From NCBI GenBank assembly GCA_035403355.1, contig DAONFA010000014.1, positions 30,905-46,833 on the forward strand: a stretch of 15,929 nucleotides of DNA, written 5' to 3'. Positions 12,626 through 15,929 of the stretch are shown piece after piece. Position numbers and translations under genes: made by a program. The notes under the pieces were generated by a model. The model made no database searches and had not been told where the DNA came from. It saw nothing but the letters and a program-made list of their open reading frames with translations. The stretch's first letter is position 1, and each line of letters begins with the position of its first letter. The DNA comes from Candidatus Cloacimonas sp. GTDB lineage: Bacteria > Cloacimonadota > Cloacimonadia > Cloacimonadales > Cloacimonadaceae.

Positions 12626-13453
12626 TTGCTGTTTGAAAATTCAAGGGATAAACTCTATCCTGAGCTTTCATCCTGTAAAAACTTCTTTCTGATTGCAGGT
12701 CCCTGCGTTATTGAAGAAGAAAGCATAATGCTTGCCATAGCGGAAGCACTGAAGGAACTTTGTGCCCGAAAAGCAATTCCCTTAGTTTTTAAGGCCTCCT
12801 ATAAAAAAGCAAATCGCAGTTCTGTTAATTCCTTCAGCGGTCCCGGAATGGAAGAAGGGCTGAAACTGCTAAGTAAAATCAAGCAGGATTTTGAGGTTCC
12901 AATTCTAACCGATGTGCATGAATGCGTTGAAGTTGCTTCTGCTGCAGAGGTCTGTGACATTTTACAAATTCCCGCCTTTCTTTCCCGGCAGACGGATTTA
13001 ATAACGGCTGCTGCCGCAACGGGTAAAACAATCAACATCAAAAAAGGGCAATTTATGGCTCCTGAGGATATGCAACTGGCTGCCGAAAAAGCAAGTAGCA
13101 CAGGTAATAAACAAATTCTTTTAACGGAGCGCGGAACTACTTTCGGTTATCATAATCTGGTGGTGGATTTCCGCAGTTTTATTATTATGAGCCAGTTTGG
13201 TTATCCTGTTGTTTATGATGTAACTCATTCTTTGCAAAGACCTTCACTGGGTAATTTTTCCGGAGGCAATCCTGAATTTGCTTTACCGCTGGCTAAAGCT
13301 GCAATTGCTACAGGACAGGTAAAAGGTCTATTTATAGAAACGCATCCGGAACCGCATAAAGCAAAAAGTGACGCTGCCAGTATGCTTCCTTTGGCAGAAA
13401 TGGAATTTCTTATCCAGAGCTGTCTGCAGGTTATTACAGAAAAGGAAAAGTGA
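12626..13453 (+). CDS. kdsA: 3-Deoxy-D-manno-octulosonate-8-phosphate synthase, metal-dependent class
   Basis: KdsA joins phosphoenolpyruvate and arabinose-5-phosphate to give Kdo-8-phosphate for LPS inner core. The 275-residue product has the barrel motifs LIAGPCVIEEES (22-33), FKASYKKANRSS (55-66), KKGQFMAP (139-146) and TERGTTFGYHNLVVD (167-181). The metal ligands of the Aquifex-type (class II) enzyme are all present at a constant offset: Cys27, His201, Glu238 and Asp249. The start is TTG: AAGGAG lies nine bases upstream, 14 bases separate it from metK, and no ATG is available near the N-terminus. Its stop is shared with the kdsC start. Confidence 0.95.
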   Translation: MLFENSRDKLYPELSSCKNFFLIAGPCVIEEESIMLAIAEALKELCARKAIPLVFKASYKKANRSSVNSFSGPGMEEGLKLLSKIKQDFEVPILTDVHECVEVASAAEVCDILQIPAFLSRQTDLITAAAATGKTINIKKGQFMAPEDMQLAAEKASSTGNKQILLTERGTTFGYHNLVVDFRSFIIMSQFGYPVVYDVTHSLQRPSLGNFSGGNPEFALPLAKAAIATGQVKGLFIETHPEPHKAKSDAASMLPLAEMEFLIQSCLQVITEKEK

Positions 13454-14016
13454 TGATGTATAACAAAAAAGCTTTAACTAAACCCATTAAACGGTTAGTT
13501 CCCTGGAACGATATCAAACTAATCGTCTTTGATTGTGACGGAGTTCTTACGGACGGTCGTTTTATTTATGGCTCCACCAATCTGGAATTGAAACATTTTC
13601 ACGGTCACGATGGCTTGGGTTTTAAACTACTGCAAAAGACGGATATTATTATTAGTGTTATCAGTGGACGCGGTTCCGAGGCATTGGAAAGACGCTGTAA
13701 GGATTTAAATATAACCTATCTTTTTCAAAATGTGGCAAATAAGCTGCAGTGTCTGGATAATTTGTTAAAGGAATTAAACCTTATTTATACCAATGTTGCC
13801 TATATGGGCGATGACTGGAATGATGTTCCGGTAATGCAAAAAGTTGCTTTTTCCGCAGCACCGGCTGATGCTCAACCCGATGTAGCAAAAATAGTGGATT
13901 GGGTTTCGGAATTTAAAGGTGGACAAGGTGCTGCCAGAGATATGATTAACTATGTGCTCACGCGTAAAGGTATCTATGAAAAGACCGTTTTGGCTTATCT
14001 GGATAGTATCGGTTAG
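13453..14016 (+). CDS. kdsC: Kdo-8-phosphate phosphatase (HAD family)
   Basis: KdsC removes phosphate from Kdo-8-phosphate to give Kdo. The product is about 187 residues, slightly longer than usual by a basic N-terminal stretch. HAD motifs: IVFDCDGVLTDG (nucleophile Asp27 and acid Asp29), SVISGRGSEALERR with the motif-II Ser and the specificity segment, and GDDWNDVPVM (motif IV). AAGGA lies six bases before the ATG at 13453, which overlaps the kdsA TGA by one base; GTG 13450 and ATG 13456 are alternatives. The 3' end overlaps lptC by 41 bases. Confidence 0.93.
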   Translation: MMYNKKALTKPIKRLVPWNDIKLIVFDCDGVLTDGRFIYGSTNLELKHFHGHDGLGFKLLQKTDIIISVISGRGSEALERRCKDLNITYLFQNVANKLQCLDNLLKELNLIYTNVAYMGDDWNDVPVMQKVAFSAAPADAQPDVAKIVDWVSEFKGGQGAARDMINYVLTRKGIYEKTVLAYLDSIG

Positions 14017-14530
14017 CATTCTTATTTTGCTAACTTCCTGTCAAAAAGATAGTTTGCAGTTATCAACGGATGTTTTAGCGCGTGATTTGCCCGATGAAAT
14101 AAGTTATAATGTTAAACTGATACAACTGGATAATGACCGCAACGAATATTTTCTGGAAGCAAACAAGATAGAGCGCTTTTATAACCGGCGTTTGCTGTAT
14201 GCCTATAAAGTAACTCTTACCACCTATGACAAAAATAACCAGATAAGTTCTGTTATTAAAGCCGATACAACTATTGTTGACGACGCCCGCAACCTTATTT
14301 TTGCTAATGGAAATGCTCTTCTTACTTCTCCTAATGGAACTTTGGCTACCCAAAAATTGGTGTGGGAAAGGTCTATTGATGAAATAACAGCTCCCTTAAC
14401 AGTTACCGTTACCCGTGCCGGTAATATTATGCAAGGTCAGAATTTACGCACCAACAGCCATTTAAGCATCGTAGAAATGGATGCTGTTTCTGCCGAGGGC
14501 ATTGTAAAAGAAGAAGAAATTAAGTGGTAA
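13976..14530 (+). CDS. lptC: LptC, inner-membrane-anchored LPS transport protein
   Basis: LptC receives LPS from the LptBFG transporter and hands it to LptA across the periplasm. I start it at ATG 13976 (AAAGG about five bases upstream), giving 184 residues and a 41-base overlap with kdsC; a longer frame begins at 13952 but has no advantage. Residues 5-21 are a membrane segment ending LLTSC, which could be a lipobox with Cys22, so it may be a lipoprotein instead of a single-pass protein. The rest is a beta-rich jellyroll: AYKVTLTTYDKNNQISSVIKAD, NLIFANGNALLTSPNGTLATQKLVWE and a typical end (VEMDAVSAEGI). Family and neighbours support the call. Confidence 0.85.
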   Translation: MKRPFWLIWIVSVSILILLTSCQKDSLQLSTDVLARDLPDEISYNVKLIQLDNDRNEYFLEANKIERFYNRRLLYAYKVTLTTYDKNNQISSVIKADTTIVDDARNLIFANGNALLTSPNGTLATQKLVWERSIDEITAPLTVTVTRAGNIMQGQNLRTNSHLSIVEMDAVSAEGIVKEEEIKW

Positions 14531-15606
14531 AAAGGATTCTTTCCTGTCTGCTGCTTTCTCTTCTGTTTTTGCCTTTAATAGCCAAACAGAAACAAGCAGA
14601 AGAAGAATTCCGTCTGGTTCATTCTGATAAGCTCTTTATGACCAAAATGGAGAATGAACAAGCCCTGGAATTGAACGGAAATGTACATTTCTTCTATGGA
14701 AACACAGAATTCCTTTGTCGGAATGCCCTAATTCTGGATAAACAGAAAATAGCTCGTCTGGCAGGAAATGTTATTGTAAAAAACGACAGCTTGACTTTGG
14801 AAGCAGATACTTTAGCTTATTACAGGATTCCGGATTTGATGAACCTGGGGGGAAGAATAACTGCCACCGAAAAAACTAAAGAAGGTGTTTACCGCTGGCT
14901 GAAAAGCAGTTTTGCCTCTTACGACAAGAAAAATCAAATTATAACCGCCTGGAATAATGTGCGCGGTTTTGATTATCAAGAAAATGCCCGGGTAAAATGC
15001 GGCTATGCACAATGGGATAGAGGAAACGGCTATGCTTTGATGTTGGATGAGCCCTTTTTAACTTCCGGAACCGAAGATACCCTTTCCGTGGCTGCGGAAA
15101 AAATGGAATACTTTGCCCCGGAACGCAAACTGATTGCCACTTTCAATGTTCGGGTGGATAGAGGTGAATTCAATGCTACCAGCGCTTTTCTCATCTATTT
15201 TCTGGAATCTGAAAAAGCAATTTTTACCGGAGAGCCCAAGTTTGTTTCCGATTTTGCCGATGCTGTAGCCCGGGAATTTCATCTCTATTTGAAAGAACGA
15301 AAATTAGCGAAAGCCGAATTAATTGATTCCTGCCACATTGATTTTGCCGAAGAACGATTTAGCCCAAAGAAAAATAAAGTGGATGCGGATTTGGTTACTA
15401 TGGATTTTCAGGATGAGCAACTGCGAAAATTTACCGCCGAAGGAAAAGTGGGCTATTTCTATCAACAAGATGAAACCGAAAAAAAGGATTTTATGGCTAA
15501 TAGCGCTACAGGGCTTTACCTGCAGGCGAATTTTAATGAAGAAAGCAAGCTCCAAAATATGCAAATGCGAACGGATATTAACGGGAAATATGTATTTAAG
15601 AAATGA
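14524..15606 (+). CDS. lptA: LptA/OstA-family periplasmic protein, enlarged
   Basis: OstA-fold proteins form the periplasmic bridge that carries LPS to the outer membrane. The 360-residue product has a signal peptide (MVKRILSCLLLSLLFLPLIA) and repeated beta motifs of the OstA type: FLCRNALILDKQKIARLAGNV, LTLEADTLAYY, VSAEKMEYFAP-like AAEKMEYFAPERKLIATFNVRV, and a third group ending KVDADLVTMDFQDEQL and FTAEGKVGYFY. LptA is usually 170-200 residues, so this one probably holds two or more jellyrolls; there is no LptD barrel. The start GTG at 14524 overlaps the lptC stop by seven bases and has only a weak purine-rich ribosome site. The expected lptB does not follow in the window. Confidence 0.8.
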   Translation: MVKRILSCLLLSLLFLPLIAKQKQAEEEFRLVHSDKLFMTKMENEQALELNGNVHFFYGNTEFLCRNALILDKQKIARLAGNVIVKNDSLTLEADTLAYYRIPDLMNLGGRITATEKTKEGVYRWLKSSFASYDKKNQIITAWNNVRGFDYQENARVKCGYAQWDRGNGYALMLDEPFLTSGTEDTLSVAAEKMEYFAPERKLIATFNVRVDRGEFNATSAFLIYFLESEKAIFTGEPKFVSDFADAVAREFHLYLKERKLAKAELIDSCHIDFAEERFSPKKNKVDADLVTMDFQDEQLRKFTAEGKVGYFYQQDETEKKDFMANSATGLYLQANFNEESKLQNMQMRTDINGKYVFKK

Positions 15607-15646
15607 AGGGATGTCTTGTCACCTGCCCTCAATGAAACCACACCCC

Positions 15647-15772
15647 GATGCTTGTTTTGACTTACAATTTTGCCAATGCCATCACAGAAACCACAACCCA
15701 CTCTTATAGTTCACTTACAACCGCTTTTTAACTGGTCTCCAAACCTGAAAATTGTGAGTTAAAACAAGAATC
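15647..15772. repeat. 25-bp imperfect inverted repeat
   Basis: The left arm (15647-15671) begins GATGCTTGTTTTGACTTAC. The right arm (15748-15772), read on the minus strand, begins GATTCTTGTTTTAACTCAC. They differ at three positions and both end ACAATTTT. This could be the ends of a small decayed mobile element or a long hairpin. Confidence 0.8.
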
Positions 15773-15929
15773 CTGCACACTGCCAACCTATCCATACCAA
15801 CCCCTCAAATTCCACAATCGTGTAAGAATGTCCTTTTTCACATTTACAGAGTTGGGTGGAATTGTTCAGAAATCGTTGTTTCGGGGCGAATTTTTGTTTT
15901 AACTCTAAACCGAGCTTCAGCTTTGACAG
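15759..15929 (-). CDS. Possible partial coding frame running in from the right edge
   Basis: A minus-strand frame stays open from the window edge for 56 codons to a TAA at 15759-15761. It has no methionine, so its start would lie outside. The peptide begins LSKLKLGLELKQKFAPKQ and ends with a Cys/Trp-rich stretch (CKCEKGHSYT... WIGWQC). I do not recognise it. An open run of this length can occur by chance, and the stop lies inside an inverted repeat. Confidence 0.2.
   Translation of the reverse strand: MSKLKLGLELKQKFAPKQRFLNNSTQLCKCEKGHSYTIVEFEGLVWIGWQCAGFLF

Larger units (their letters stand above)
15607..15929. other. Region without a clear gene after lptA
   Basis: I see no complete gene. 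A 25-bp imperfect inverted repeat (22 of 25 identical; 15647-15671 and 15748-15772) encloses 76 bases. Its TTGTTTTAACTC core occurs again at 15895-15906. A shorter inverted pair AATTCCAC/GTGGAATT lies at 15808 and 15856. No T-rich terminator for the Lpt operon was found. Confidence 0.6.

Noticed and set aside
15323..15709. Plus-strand frame overlapping the end of lptA
   Set aside because: It is out of frame with lptA, which has clear OstA features through its end, and its product is basic and without recognisable motifs.

Overview
The window looks like chromosome from an anaerobic, fermentative, Gram-negative (LPS-bearing) bacterium, AT-rich by eye. The gene content is a biotin-dependent Na+-pumping decarboxylase, a Bacteroidetes-type SerA, outer-membrane proteins with FlgD-like domains and a Kdo/Lpt cluster. 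This content and protein style best match Cloacimonadota (Candidatus Cloacimonas-like). That assignment is an inference from memory and was not searched.

Layout. (1) 1-165: five tandem 33-bp palindromic repeats running into the 3' end of smpB. (2) 151-2926, minus strand: mtnA > mtaD > smpB, joined by two 4-bp ATGA overlaps. MtaD and MtnA are steps of 5'-methylthioadenosine / S-adenosylhomocysteine salvage; SmpB serves trans-translation. (3) 2927-3377: non-coding, with a near-perfect 48-bp palindrome and the terminator of the next operon. (4) 3378-8589, minus strand: mmdA > OadG-like membrane subunit > tandem-biotinyl carrier > mmdB > serA-like. The first four form a complete Na+-translocating acyl-CoA (most likely methylmalonyl-CoA) decarboxylase. 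Its carrier has two biotin-attachment domains and its OadG-like subunit carries a duplicated extracytoplasmic module. No biotin carboxylase gene is present, which argues against an ATP-dependent carboxylase. (5) 8590-9246: a repeat-rich gap. (6) 9247-10810, minus strand: an outer-membrane beta-barrel gene and a FlgD-Ig-like lipoprotein gene. (7) 10811-11221: a second repeat-rich gap. (8) 11222-11297: tRNA-Lys(CTT) followed by a strong intrinsic terminator. (9) 11445-15606, plus strand: metK > kdsA > kdsC > lptC > lptA, tightly packed or overlapping; it makes S-adenosylmethionine and Kdo and starts the LPS transport bridge. (10) 15607-15929: no convincing complete gene; inverted repeats and a possible partial minus-strand frame.

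The most interesting signals are the dual-biotin carrier, the fused OadG-like subunit, and a composite repeat of about 185-215 bp. The composite is built from two kinds of 8-4-8 palindrome in a fixed order and spacing, and two copies of it bracket the outer-membrane gene pair.
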